From Embiotoca jacksoni (lineage: Eukaryota > Chordata > Actinopteri > Embiotocidae): DNA of 64,000 nt. The stretch is taken from contig JAKOON010000110.1 of NCBI GenBank assembly GCA_022577435.1, positions 210,001-274,000 on the forward strand, in the 5' to 3' direction. Positions 11,283 through 25,401 of the stretch are shown one piece after another. Both the position numbers and the translations under genes were made by a program. The notes beneath the pieces were generated by a model. It was not told the origin of the DNA. It worked only from the letters and a program-made list of their open reading frames with translations, and did no database searches. Numbering within the stretch: position 1 is the first letter of the stretch; each line of letters begins with the position of its first letter.

Positions 11283-14200
11283 TCAGCTGTTAGTCTGTGT
11301 GGACTGTCTCAGCAGGAAAGACAGTTTATAGAAACACGTGATGAAGCTGCTTTTCGATCAGTATTCAGGATGTTTCTCTCAGAGTCACTTCCTCATTCAG
11401 GACTGTTCACATCTCATTCATCTATTGGACCAAAGTAACTTCCTGCAGTCCATCCTGAGATCTACTGCTGACTCAGCTGCTGGAAACAATACTTGACTGC
11501 ATGTTTCTATTTAACATCCAACTGGTCTGCAGGACGTTGAGCAGCAGGAAGCTGAAGGTTCTTCACAGAAACACTCGGTGATCTTTGATCAAACTCATCT
11601 CTGATTAAAGAAGAAAACGGTGAATATCGGTGGTCGTCAGGGCCCCGCCCCTGCTGTAGGACACATCTGACATCATTAATCATCTCAAAGCTGATTGGTC
11701 TGTGTTACCTTAGCGGTCTGTGCAGCCCGGTAGATCTGCGGCCGCTCCATCAGGATGTCTGCAGCCGTGTGGCGATCCAGCACGCCGTAGACCAGAGGAG
11801 GAACCGACGTGAACAGCAGGTTGAATAGAACCAGAACCCAGGAGATGGACATCACACTGCCAGAGAACCCACAGAACCACTGGTACCAGAACAACAGGTT
11901 GACGTACATCTGCACCCACACACACAGACAGAATGTAAACAAAAAGTTAAACATTGTTTTATATATAATACATTTAGTTTGCAGGATTTTAGACCCTGAA
12001 ACACTGCAACCATCTTCTAACGTAACAAATAAATGTATGTCAGCAGCCGACAGAACAAACACCTGTCAGAGGAGGTCAAATCCAAACGCTCAGCTTTACA
12101 TCAGGTCGTTTCAGTGTGTCTGATCCTTAAATCACACTGAGCACCAACATGTTAACGAAGCTGCAGAATATCTCTCACCACGTTCTTGTAGATGAAGTAG
12201 AGGATCATGTTGGCCAGACGGGAGTAGCACCAACGACCGTGGACCAGCAGCAGCTTCCGCAGGTGTTTGAACCTGGAGATTGCAAAGTCACTGGACATGA
12301 CGGCCTGGAGGAGGATGCACAGACGGACAGGTTACCACCAGGAGTCCACCACGAGGGGAGGAGTCCACCACGAGGGGAGGAGTCCACCGCGAGGGGAGGA
12401 GTCAACCACAAGGGTAATAATAATTTAACAAAATGTCTTAACAAAACTGGAATACAACTTCTTACAAACTGGAAGGATGAATACAAGATGTGTTGGTTGT
12501 CTCCAACATTATACAGTGTTGGCCTCACCATAAAAAGTCTGCTGTTACTTAAATCTATATAAATAGAATAAAACTGAACATGCCGTGCTGTCACATCATA
12601 TCTACAGACAGAGTTTACCTGCATCCCTTCCTGACCTGAGATCCCAACGCCCACATCAGCCACCTGGATCATGCTCACGTCATTGGCTCCATCACCTGCA
12701 GGACAAACTAACTGTCACCTGTCCTGCATGGTCGCAGGTGTTTATCTATTCAAATCATAATCTCTAGGATTTCTATCTCAATTAATGTGCGTTAATTCAT
12801 TAATTAATACTCAACCGATCATCAACTGATGTTGAAGAGGGGAGACATCAGCTGTGACTACAATACATACATTCATTACACATACTGTATAGATGACAGT
12901 CTGTGGTCCTTACCCACAGCCAGGGTCATGACCCCCAGCTGGTCCCGGATCAGCTGGACCACCTGACTTTTCTGCAGCGGCGTGGAGCGGCAACAGATGA
13001 CTGCCTTACATCTCCGGCTCGTCTCCAGGAAGCTGCTCTTCAGACCCTCCTGCAGGGCCCAGTCCAGAGTCCGGCCGTCTATCACCAGGACGAAGCTGGT
13101 CCCGCTGCTGGAGGACAGCTGTCCTCCTGAGGACCAGTCCGTCCAACAGTGTCCACGCTGGACTTCCTGTTGGAGCTCCTCCAGTAAAGCTGCACAGGCT
13201 TCCTGGAGGAAAAAAACGTGACAGAACAGAACTGGACTGGACTGGATTTAATAGTGACGATCAGTATATTTAGAGATTTTATCCTTCAAGCAGCTCAAAT
13301 AGAGTTTTAATAACTGTTCAGATGTCATGTGATTATTCTAGAAAAGAGATATAAAAAAACTAGTTTGTGGATTAAATTTAATCATATAATAATAAATGGT
13401 CTCATCTCATCCTCCTCCTCCTCCTTACCTTGCTCCCACAGTTGGCGGTGAGCAGCTGGTCATTGTCTCGGAGTAGTTTGCAGGCGTAGGCGACATTGAC
13501 GGCAGTCTCCTGTTTGTCTCCGGTGAGGACCCAGACTCTGATCCCGGCCCTCTGAAGAGCCTCAATGGTCTCTGGGACGTCCTCCTGTAGCCGGTCCACG
13601 ATCCCCGTCGTCCCTGAACACAGAGAGGACAAGACACAGTGTGAGTACACACAGTGCTGCATGTGTCCCCTCAGAGAGGAGAGGACGTTGCATGTGTCCC
13701 CTCAGAGAGGAGAGGACGATGCATGTGTCCCCCCAGAGAGGACAGGACGCTGCATGTGTCCCCCCCAGAGACAGCCCGTCCTACCCAGCAGGGTCAGATC
13801 GGTTTCCAGCCTCTGAGCCGACTCCAGCAGCAGCTCCTCCCTGTTCTCGAAGCTGCTCTCTGCCAGCAGCTGCCTCTTCATCCACACCTCGTACTCCTCC
13901 TCCTCCAGGACCTGCTCCACACACAGCATTCAGTATCTATGGTTACGGTCCTCAGTGGACAGACAGATTTATACTAATATGTTTACATAATGTTATCATG
14001 AATATGAACTCCTCCTCCTCAACATCACCTTCTTGGCGATGCAGAGAGTGCGGAGTCCTTCTCTGGCGTACGCGTCCAGATGTCTCTGGGTCTGTTTTCT
14101 GATGTGGCTGCAGACCTGCTCTGCTCCTGAGACCACGTGACAACATGACAATGAGACGAGACCACGAGACAACGTGACAAGACAACGAGACCACGAGACA

Positions 14201-17200
14201 ACGTGACGGACAACGAGACCACGAGACGGACAACGAGACCACGAGACGGACAACGTGACCACGAGACAACGAGACGTGACCATGTGACCACGAGACAACG
14301 TAAAGAGACAACGAGACCATTAGACAAGAAGACCACCAGACGAAGAGACAACGAGACAATGTGAAGAGACAGCGAGACCACAAGACCACGAGACAACGAC
14401 GAGACGTGATGACACAACGTGACGAGACCACAAATCCACGAGACCAGGGGACCATGAGACCACGAGACCAGGGGACAACATGACGTGACCACGAGACAAC
14501 GTGAAAACGTGACAATGAGACCACGATACAACGTGACCATGAGACCACAAGACAATGTGACAACGAGACGAGACCATGAGACAACATGACCACGAGACAA
14601 TGACACAATGTGACAACGTGACCATGAGATGTGATGAGACAACGAGACCACGAGACCATGTGACGAGACGTGATGAGACAACGTGACCATGACACAATGA
14701 GACCACAAAGCCACGAGACCAGGGGACGAGGGAACAACGAGACCACAAGACAACGTGACCACGAGACCACGTGACGAGATGAGACCACGACACAATGAGA
14801 CCACAAAACCACAAGACCAGGGGACCACGAGACCACAAGACAACGTGACCACGAGACAATGTGACAACGTGACCATGAGATATGACGAGACAACGAGACC
14901 ATGAGACCACAAGACAATGTGACCACGAGACCATGGGACAACATGACCACAATACGTGAAAACGGGACAATGAGACCACGAGACAACATGACCACGAGAC
15001 AAGACAACATGACCACGAGACCATGTGACCACGTGACAGCGACACAATGAGACAACAAGACGAGACAACAAGACCACAAGACAATGTGACAACGAGACCG
15101 TGTTCCAACGTGAACACGAGACAACGTGACGAGACAACGAGACACAGGGACACACACGTTTCTGTTAATGTGGACATGATCTGGTTTCAGATCAGTCAGG
15201 AAACACTTTTCAGGACTGAAGTGTCCTGGTTACCTGTGGGTGTCCCAGCCAGGTCCATGATGACAGAGTCCGCCCCCTTGGTGTAAACCACCACCTGTCC
15301 TGTGAGCGGGTGGCGGACCACCACGGACATCCTCTTCCTGTTGGAGTCGAAGGGCAGGATGTGGAGCAGCTGGACTTCCAGGGATCCGACCCCCGGTAGG
15401 TCTACCAGCAGGCTGTCTGCAGACCGTCCCCTCAGGGTGCAGCGGTACGCCCGGGCCGCGTGGACCAATGCTGCCTCGTCCGGACTCTCTGCTTCATACA
15501 GCAGCTCATCTTCAGGGTCACCCTCAGAGTCCGCTTCTTTGGCCAGGGCCCCCCCGTCCTCCCCGGCTCTGTCAGGGTGTGTTTCTCTCAGGTCCTCCTC
15601 TGTCTCCTCCACCTGTAAATCGTCCTCTCCGTCCCCTATGGAAGACAGGTCCGGTCTACACTCCAAGGTGGAGGTCTCCAAGTCCCTCTCTGGGTCAGTG
15701 TCCGACTTGTAGGTGGCGCTGTTGGGTCGCAGGGACACAGTCAGGGTGCCGGCCTTCCCACGCGTGAAGAGACGGCTGGTGAAGCTGCGAGGGCTTCCTC
15801 GGATCTGTGGGGGGGACAGGCCGGAGAACGGAGAGAAACTGAACCGCTGGAACATCAGCTTCATCTCCTCCAGAGACCTTAGAGGGGTCTGGTCCTTAGG
15901 AACCTGCAGGAGACAGAGATATACATACAAACAATATATATACATACATACATATATATACAGTAGTGTGAAAAAGTGTTTGCCCCTTCCTGATTTCTTA
16001 TTTTTTTGCAAATTTAAATATTAGTCAAAGATAACACAAGTAAACACAAAATGCAGTTTTTAAATGAAGGTTTTTATTATTAAGGGAGAAAAACAATCCA
16101 AACCCACATGGCCCTGTGTGAAAAAGTGTCTCCCCCTAAACCTAATAACTGGTTGGACCACCCTCAGCAGCAACAACTGTAATCAAGTGTTTGTGATAAC
16201 TTGCAATGAGTCTTTTCCAGCTGTGGAGGAATGTTGGCCGACTCATCTTTACAGAGTTGTTGTAATTCAGCCACATTGGAGGGTTTTCCAGCACCAACCT
16301 CCTTTTTAAGGTCATGCCACAGCATCTCAATAGGATTCAGGTCAGGACTTTGACGAGGCCACTCCAAAGTCTTCATTTTGTTTTTCTTCATCCATTCAGA
16401 GGTGGACTTGCTGGTGTGTTTTGGATCATCGTCCTGCTGCAGAACCCAAGTTGGCTTCAGCTTGAGGTCACGAACAGATGGCCGGACGTTCTCCTTCAGG
16501 ATGTTTTGGTAGACGGTAGAATTCATGGTTCCATTTATCACAGCAAGTCTTCCAGGTCCTGAAGCAGCAAAACAGCCCCAGACCATCACACTACCACCAC
16601 CATATTTTACTGTTGGTATGAGGTTCTTCTTCTGAAATGCAGTGTTACTTTTACTCCAGATGTAACGGGACACACACCTTCCAAAAAGTTCAACTTTGGT
16701 CTCGTCAGTCCACAGAGTATTTTCCCAAAAGTCTCGGGGATCATCAAGATGTTTTCTGGTAAAAATGAGACGAGCCTTAATGTTGTTTTTGCTCAGCGGT
16801 GGTTTTGGTCTTGGAACTCTGCCATGCAGCCATTTCTGCCGAGTCTCTTTCTTCTGGTGGAGTCATGAACACTGACCTGAACTGAGGCAAGTGAGGCCTG
16901 CAGTTCTTTGGATGTTGTCGTGGGGTCTTTTGTGACCTCAGATGAGTCGTCGCTGCTCTCTCGGGGTAATTTTGGTCGGCCGGCCGCTCCTGGGAAGGTT
17001 CACCACTGTTCCATGTTTTCTCCATTTGTGGATAATGGCTCTCACTGTGGTTCTCTGGAGTCCCAAAGCTTTAGAAATGGCTTTAGAACCTTTTCCAGAC
17101 TGATAGATCTCAATTACTTTCTTTCTCATTTGTTCCTGAATTTCTTTGGATCTCGGCATGATGTCTATCTTTTGAGGATCTTCTGGTCTACTTCACTTTG

Positions 17201-20200
17201 TCAGGCAGGTCCTATTGAAGTGATTTCTTGATTGAGAACAGGTGTGGCAGTAATCAGGTCTGGGTGTGGCTAGAGAAATTGAACTCAGGTGTGATGAACC
17301 ACAGTTAAGTTATGTTTTAACAGGAGGGGGCAAACACTTTTTCACACAGGGCCATGTGGGTTTGGATTGTTTTTCTCCCTTAATAATAAAAACCTTCATT
17401 TAAAAACTGCATTTTGTGTTTACTTGTGTTATCTTTGACTAATATTTAAATTTGTTTGATCATCTGAAACATTTAAGTGTGACAGACATGCAAAAAAATT
17501 GGAAATCAGGAAGGAGGCAAACACTTTTTCACACCACTGTACTTATGATTGATGTGATTGATGTGAACCCACCAGGTGTGTGGCGTGGCCTGGGGAGGAG
17601 ACCACCACGCTGTTACAGACGGACAGCGCCAGGAAGAAGTCGGTGATATAAGTGAGCTCCAGGCTGGACGGAGAGGACGAACTGTCACTCAGAGGGAGGA
17701 CAGAAGAGCAGAACCAGTTCAACTTCTGGACCAGTGCCGGGTCTGGTACCACCTCCTTCGCCTGGACACGCACACACATGCACACACACACACAGACACA
17801 CACACACACACACATACACACACACACACACACACACAGAGCAGGAGAACATTTAATATGGCAGTGTCTCTCAGTGTCTCTGTGTCTTTCTGTGTGTGTC
17901 AGTGTGCGTCTCTGAGTGTCTCCGAGTGTCTCTGTGTCACTGTGTGTGTGTCTCTGTGTGTCTTTGTGTGTCTGTGTGTGTCTGTCTCTGTGTCTCTGTG
18001 TGTATCTGTGTATGTCTCCGACTGTCTGTGTGTGTCTGTGTCTCTGTGTGTCTGCGTGTGTCTCTGTGTGTATGTGTGTCTGTGTGTTTCTGAGTGTGTG
18101 TCTGTGTGTGTCTGTGCGCGTCTCCGAGTGTCTCTGAGTGTGTCTGTTTGTGTCTCTGTGCGTCTGTGTGTCTCTGTGTTCCTGAGTGTGTCTCTGTGTG
18201 TATCTGTGTGTCTCCGAGAGTCTGTGTGTGTATCTGTGTGTGTCTCTGTGTCTCTCTGAGTGTGTCTCTGTGTGTATGTATGTGTCTCCGAGTGTCTGTG
18301 TGTTTCCCTGTGTGTCTGTGTGTGTCTCTGTGCATCTGTGAGTGTGTGTTTCTGAGTGTGTCTCTGTGTGTGTGTGTATGTGTCTCTGTGCGTCTGTGTG
18401 TGTCTCTGTGTGTGTCTGTGTGTCTTTGTGTGTCTTTGTATATGTCTGTGTGTGTGTCTCTTTGTCTCTGAGTGTCTCTGTGTCTGTCTTTGTCTGTCTG
18501 TGTGTTCCTCTGTGTGCGTCCGTGTGTGTCTCTGTGTGTCTGTGTCTGTGTGTCACTGATTGTGTCTCTGTGCGTGTCTGTGTGTGTCTCTTTGTCCCTG
18601 ATTTTCTCTGTGTATGTCTTTGTGTGTCTCTGTGTGTATGTGTGTGTCTCTTTACGTGTGTCTCTGTGTCTGAGTGTGTTTTTGTGTGTCTCTGTGTGTC
18701 TGTGTGTGTCTCTTTGTCTCTGAGGGTCTCTGTGTATGTCTTTGTGTGTCTGTGTGTTCCTCTGTGTGTGTCTCTGTGTGTCTGTGTGTGTCTCTTTGTC
18801 TCTGAGGGTCTCTGTGTATGTCTTTGTGTGTCTGTGTGTTCCTCTGTGTGTGTCTCTGTGTGTCTGTGTCTGTGTGTCACTGATTGTGTCTCTGTGCGTG
18901 TCTGTGTGTGTGTCTCTTTGTCCCTGATTTTCTCTGTCTATGTCTTTGTGTGTCTCTGTGTGTATGTGTGTATCCGTGTGTCTCTTTGCGTGTGTCTCTG
19001 TGTGTCTGAGTGTGTTTTTGTGTGTCTCTGTGTGTCTGTGTGTGTGTCTGTGTGTCTCTATGTCTGTGTGTGTCTCTTTGTCTCTGATGGTCTCTGTGTA
19101 TGTCTTTGTGTGTCTGTGTGTGTATGTGTGTCACTGATTGTGTCTCTGTGTGTGTCTCTGTGTGCGTTTCTTTCTCCCAGTGACTGTGTCTCACCATGCG
19201 GCTGCAGAAGACACTGGTCCTGGCCTGGGCGCCGGTGGGCAGCTGGTCCTTGTCCTCTGCTGACTCAGCAGTCAGCGTGTGCAGAGACACGGAGCTGCAG
19301 TTGCAGCTGAGGGACGGACAGCTCAGAGACTTCCTACTGGATCCCAACTGCAGTGTGACGGAGCGTCCGGCCACCTTGTCCGTCTCCGCCTCATACACCT
19401 GCAGCCTCCTGGCTGAGATACACAGGGACGCATCGTCACAGAGGGACAGGAGGACTGATGATGTCATCAGCTGCAGATTCAGGTTCACTACAGGTCCAAC
19501 CTAACAGGATGTCAGAGACCCGACTCAGATTCTGTTAGCTTCTCTGTCTGCTGTCAAGTCCTGGACTCAGGGCAGACCTGGTCTACAGAGGACAGTTCTG
19601 GAGGACAGACCTGGACCTGGTCTACAGAGGACAGACTTGGTCTACAGAGGATAGACTTGGTATACAGAGGACAGTTCTGGAGGACAGATGTGGACCTGGT
19701 CTACAGAGGACAGACCTGGTCTGCAGAGGACAGTTCTACTGGTCTACAGAGGACAGCACCAGTCCCAGCACAACCAGCAGCACCAGTACCAGTACCAGTA
19801 CCAACACCAGTACCAGTCCCAGCACCAGTCCTAGCACCAGTCCCAGTACCAACACCAGTCCCAGTACCAGCAGCACCAGCACAAGTACCAGCAGCAGTAC
19901 CAGTACCAGCACCACTACCAGCACCAGCAGCACCAGCAGCAGTACCAGCACCAGTACCAACACCAGTCCCAGCACCAGCACCACCAGCACCAGCACCACC
20001 AGTACCAGAAGCAGCACTAGTACCAGTACCAACACCGGTACCAGTCCCAACACCAATACCAGCACCAACACCAGTCCCAGCAGCACCAGTACCAGTACCG
20101 GCACCAGTACTACCAGTACCAGTACCAGGACCAGTACTTACCGTTCTCCTCGTGAGGATACTCCACCCCGAAGATGCTGCAGCGCCGGAACACCATCTTG

Positions 20201-23200
20201 TTCTCTGTCAGTGTTCCCGTCTTATCAGAGAAGAGGAACTGGACCCGACCCAGGTCCTCGGTGATGTTCAGGGCCCGGCACTGGATCTGGGAGTCCAGCT
20301 GCTCATTGTACAAATCCAAGTCGTTGTGGATGAAGTAGATCTGACCCAGTTTCACAATCTCAATGGACACGTATAGAGAGATGGGGATCAGCACCTGCAG
20401 CACAGAACCCATCAGAACTTCTAGTTCTACAACTGTAAACCAGACAGATGACTGAATGGGTGACGGTAGAAGGTTCAGCATCAGCACACGTGGAAATAAA
20501 TTCCAAGTTTATGTAACGTAGACATCTACAGATACTGAAATCCTTTCACCATCACAGCAGAACCAGAGGAACCACATAAATCAGATGAACCAGAGGACTC
20601 AGAGGAACCAGAGGAACCACAGAAACCAGAGGAACCAGAGGAACCACAGAAATCAGAGGAATCAGAGGAACCACAGAAATCAGAGGAACCAGAGGAACCA
20701 CAGAAATCAGAGGAACCACAGGAACCAGAGGAAACACAGAAATCAGAGGAACCAGAGGAACCACAGGAACCAGAGAAATCAGAGGAAACACAGAAATCAG
20801 AGGAACCACAGGAACCAGAGAAATCAGAGGAAACACAGAAATCAGAGGAACCAGAGAAACCAGAGAAAAATAAAACAGAAAATTTAAAATAAAAAATGAT
20901 AATGTTACAGTCTCACTTATTTTTTATTTTCACTGGTTCTCTCCAGATTGATTTCTTCATGTTTGTCTGTTTCCAGTTACTTCAGTATTTTTATGTCTGA
21001 GGTTTTAAAGCAGATCTTAGATTTTTCAGTTACAACTGAATTCAACATGTTTACAGTCCATTTAAACTGTTATTAATGTTTAAACATCTTTGGATGTCTT
21101 ATAATAAAAATGATTAATGGAAGAACAAGCTGATGAGGGAGTTTAATATTGAACTGGTACCTGTAGCACGATGATCATGGTCCAGAACACGTAGAACCCA
21201 GCCAGAACCGGAGACGTCTCCCCGTCCACCTGAAACACGGGGTCTCTGAGGTTCTGCAGCCAGAGACCGTGACCTGGGACACAGAGAACAAACGGAGACA
21301 ACAGGGAGACAACACGGAGACAACACGGAGAACAAACAGAGACAACAGGGAGACAACACGGAGAACAGAGACAACAAGGAGACAACAGGGAGACAACACG
21401 GAGAACAAACAGAGACAACAGAGACAACAGGGAGAACAAACAGAGACAACAGAGACAACATGGAGACAACACGGAGAACAAACAGAGACAACAGGGAGAC
21501 AACAGGGAGACAACACGGAGAACAAACAGAGACAACAGGGAGACAACACGGAGAACAAACAGAGACAACAGAGAGACAACAGGGAGACAACACGGAGAAC
21601 AAACAGAGACAACAGGGAGACTGAAGATGTAAAAGCATCCTCTGAAGCATCTTCATGTTCTCTCACTGTCCTGTCAGCAACAGGAGCGCTGAAGATGTTG
21701 TTACAATGGTAACAACATCTTCAGCGTCGTGTCGTCTGACTGTCGTGAATACACACCTACAGCAGCAACCAGACACATGACGACCAGCAGGAACACGCAC
21801 CACAGCACATCCGTGTTCAGACGCTTCTCCAGCTGGCTGCATTTGTACCGCGAACCGCTGTTGTTCATCATGGCCTTGGTCTCATGACCTAAGAGAGGAA
21901 CACGCCACATCCGTGTTTAGTTACACACATCATGACCTGAGGACACAGGACCAATGCTGTATTCTTCTTCTCTGTATCCTGAATGTTCTGATATGAATTG
22001 TATATTTTATAACAGCAACAGTCTGAAGCAGGTTTTTGTTCTAACTTGGTGGATCTGATCCAGGAGGTAAATATACACTTAGAATATTTGATTTTTAATG
22101 ATGGAGCATTTAAAGCATTTATACTGGGAATCAAGTTTAAGCTTTAAAAGATTCAATGTTGAGTCGTGTTTAAAAATCACTTATATCTTAAAATCAGACT
22201 TTAATTATTTAAAAGAGTCAATGTTTGATGTGTTCAGTCTCCAGAGTTTGAAACGAAGACCAGAGCCGGTCTCAGATTGAAATCACTTCCAGAACAACAT
22301 CCAGCTGTGAGCAGCTGCTGTGACAGTTCACTGATCAGCATCAGGTCCATTTTAAGATTCCTGTGCTGGTTCTGGATATGAGAGGCTGTAGTGGTACCAT
22401 GATACCACAGGGTGGCAGCAAACACACTGATGGTGCTTCCATGTTCTGGATATTTCACCCGTCTGTCTGAATTCATCCTGTTTCATAAACCAGACTGAAA
22501 CATTTCTGGATTCAGGGAACGCATCGTAACGCAACTGAGAAGAGAAGGAACCTGGCGGAGAGACGAGCTCGGACCTGAAGAGGGTTCAGAAACAAACTGT
22601 CTCCTTCATCACCTTCAGTTTCACCTGACTGCATCACTTCTCTCAGTCTGAAACAATCTGAACCAGAGAACTGGGATGTTTCAGTGATTGATTGGATGAT
22701 TTTCAGAGAACAGACATGATGTCAGACCTGATCAGGAGCAGCTAACGAGAGTTTATTCTACCAGTCTGCTCCATCCTGGACTCTTCAGTACCACAGCTGA
22801 TACAAATAGTTGACCCGGTTCTGAAGTCCACCTCTGAATCTCAGAACATAACCCGGACAGGAGAACAAACCCAGTCTGTGGTTCTACAGAGATCCATTCA
22901 CCCAGTTCTTCTGTGTAGTCATTCAGTGTTTGAACCAAACAGCTGATCAGTGAGAAACAGTGACATGACTCTGCAGCTGGAACGGGTTCGGGTTTATATT
23001 ACTGAGACGTACAGGACACTGAGAGAAAGACTGTCTCCGTCTTCCTGTGTTGTAACAACAGCTGCATACAGGTGGTGAAGGTGGGGGGGGGGGGGGGGGG
23101 GGGGGGCGGAGCCTGACTGGTTCCACCTGTATTAGATCTCCTCTGAGAACAGACAGAAAGCAGCTGGAGTCACTGACAGTCTGATCACAGTCTGTCTGAC

Positions 23201-24834
23201 GGGAAACACTCCTATGTGATTGACAAGAGAGTTCATCACTGAGTACACACACATCTGCATCACTAAAATCAACTAAAGAAAACATCTGCATTGCTAAAAT
23301 CAACTAAAGAAAATATCTGCATCGCTAAAATCAACTAAAGAAAATATCTGCATCGCTAAAATCAACTAGAGAAAACATCTGCATCGCTAAAATCAACGAG
23401 AGAACATCTGCATCGCGAAAATCAACCAAGGAGAACATCTGCATCGCTAAAATCAACTAAAGAAAATATCTGCATTGCTAAAATCAACTAAAGAAAATAT
23501 CTGCATCGCTAAAATCAACTAAAGAGAACATCTGCATCGCTAAAATCAACTAAAAAAAAAACATTGCATCGCTAAAATCAACTAAAAAAAACATCTGCAT
23601 TGCTAAAATCAACTAAAGAAAACATCTGCATCGCTAAAATCAACTAGAGAACATCTGCATCGAAGAAAACATCTGCATTGCTAAAATCAACTAAAGAAAA
23701 CATCTGCATTGCTGAAATCAACTAAAGAAAACATCTGCATCGCTAAAATCTTTCATCAAAACAAACAATATCTTTAAAATAAGTGACTTCATTCCTTAAA
23801 TGGATTCTACATCGTGTTAACTGCTGTCAGTAAACTGAACATATATAATGTCTCTATTCTAAATATATATAAATATATATATATATCACCATCACACCAC
23901 CATCCCACCACCATCCCCCCCACCACCACCACCCCTCCACCATCATCCCCCCACCACGACCATCATCCCCCCTACACCACCACCACCACCACCAGCCTGT
24001 ACCGCTGATACGAGGCAGGATGGATCCACGCTTTCACATCATTGATGCCAAACTCTGACGACCATCTGAATGTGGCAGCAGAAATCCAGACTCATCAGAC
24101 GGAGACGTTACTCCGATCTTCTCCTGTCCAATGAGCCGGTGTGAATCCAGCCTCAGTTTGCTGTTGTTAGCTGACAGGAGGACCCAGTGGTCTTCTGCTG
24201 CTGGAGTCCGTCTGCTTCAAGCTTCCACGTGTTGTTCAGATCTTCTGCATACCTCGCTTGGAACGAGTGCTTATTGGAGTTACTGTTTCCTTTCTATCAT
24301 CTCCAACCAGTCTGGCTGACCTGCTCTGACCTCTGGCATCAATGAGGCATCTTCGCCCAGAGAACTGCAGCTCACTGGATATTTTCTCTTTGTCGGACCG
24401 TTCTCTGTAAAGCTAGAGATGGTTGTTGGTGAAAATCCCAGTAGATCATCAGTTAGTGAAATTCTCAGAACGGCCCGTCTGGCTCCAACAACCCGCCACC
24501 TTCAAATCACTAAAATCACCTTTATTCCTGTTCTGATGCTCCGTTTGACCTTCAGCAGCTCGTCTTCACAGTGTCTACATGCCTCAATACATTGAGCTGC
24601 TGCCATGTGATTGGCTGATCAGATATTTGCGTTAAAGAGCAGTTGAAAAGGTGTACCTAATAAAGTGGCCGGTAAGAGTGTAAATGAAGTGTTAACAGTA
24701 CAGCGTGTCCTCACCAGCATAGACTACAATTCCCACCACAGTCTCCGTGTTTCTGATGGTGCAGCTCCTCAGAAGGAGGTTACTGTTGTGGAGACCCACA
24801 CGGACACCACCGGGATGCTCTCTGTAACACACAC

Positions 24835-24880
<46 letters not shown>

Positions 24881-24994
24881 ATGCACGCACACACACACGC
24901 ACACACGTACACACACGTACACACACATATACACACACATACAAACACACGTACACACACGTACACACATACAAACACATACACACACGTACAT

Positions 24995-25076
<82 letters not shown>

Positions 25077-25333
25077 GTACACGTACGCACACGTATACAC
25101 ACACATACACACACACGTACACACACGTACACACATACAAACACATACACACACACGTACACACATACAAACATACACACACACACACACACACACGCAC
25201 ACACGTACACACACGTACACACACATATACACACACATATACACACACATACAAACACACGTACACACACGTACACACATACAAACACATACACACACGT
25301 ACATACACATATACACACACACACATACACACA

Positions 25334-25401
<68 letters not shown>

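Larger units (their letters stand above)
15961..17539 (-). mobile_element. Tc1/mariner-type DNA transposon, full-length but decayed
   Basis: 1,579 bp flanked by the TA target duplication (15959-15960 and 17540-17541). The ends begin CAGTRGTGTGAAAAAGTGTT on each strand, with long inverted repeats (about 175 bp left, 212 bp right) and a second copy of the GTGTGAAAAAGTGT core inside each, the IR/DR layout of fish Tc1 elements. A minus-strand transposase with stops and frameshifts lies inside. The element sits in an atp10d intron that would be only about 90 bp without it. Confidence 0.95.

Noticed and set aside
13952..15177. Three overlapping minus-strand frames of 285-401 codons (Ser/Arg/Leu/Val-rich)
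   Set aside because: They span the GACCACGAGAC array. Their only real coding part is atp10d exon 12 at the low end.
17543..19488. Long His/Thr/Arg and Cys/Val/Ser frames on both strands
   Set aside because: Translation of the TGTGTCTCTG array. True exons 9 and 10 lie at its two edges.
19657..20376. Pro/Val/Ala-rich plus-strand frame of 239 codons
   Set aside because: Hexamer (CCAGTA/CCAGCA) repeat read in frame, antisense to exon 8.
23262..23752. Regular 31-32 bp repeats resembling a CRISPR array
   Set aside because: There are no unique spacers between repeats; it is a plain tandem minisatellite in a vertebrate intron.
24131..24319. 62-codon plus-strand frame
   Set aside because: Lies in the interspersed repeat with no recognisable domain.
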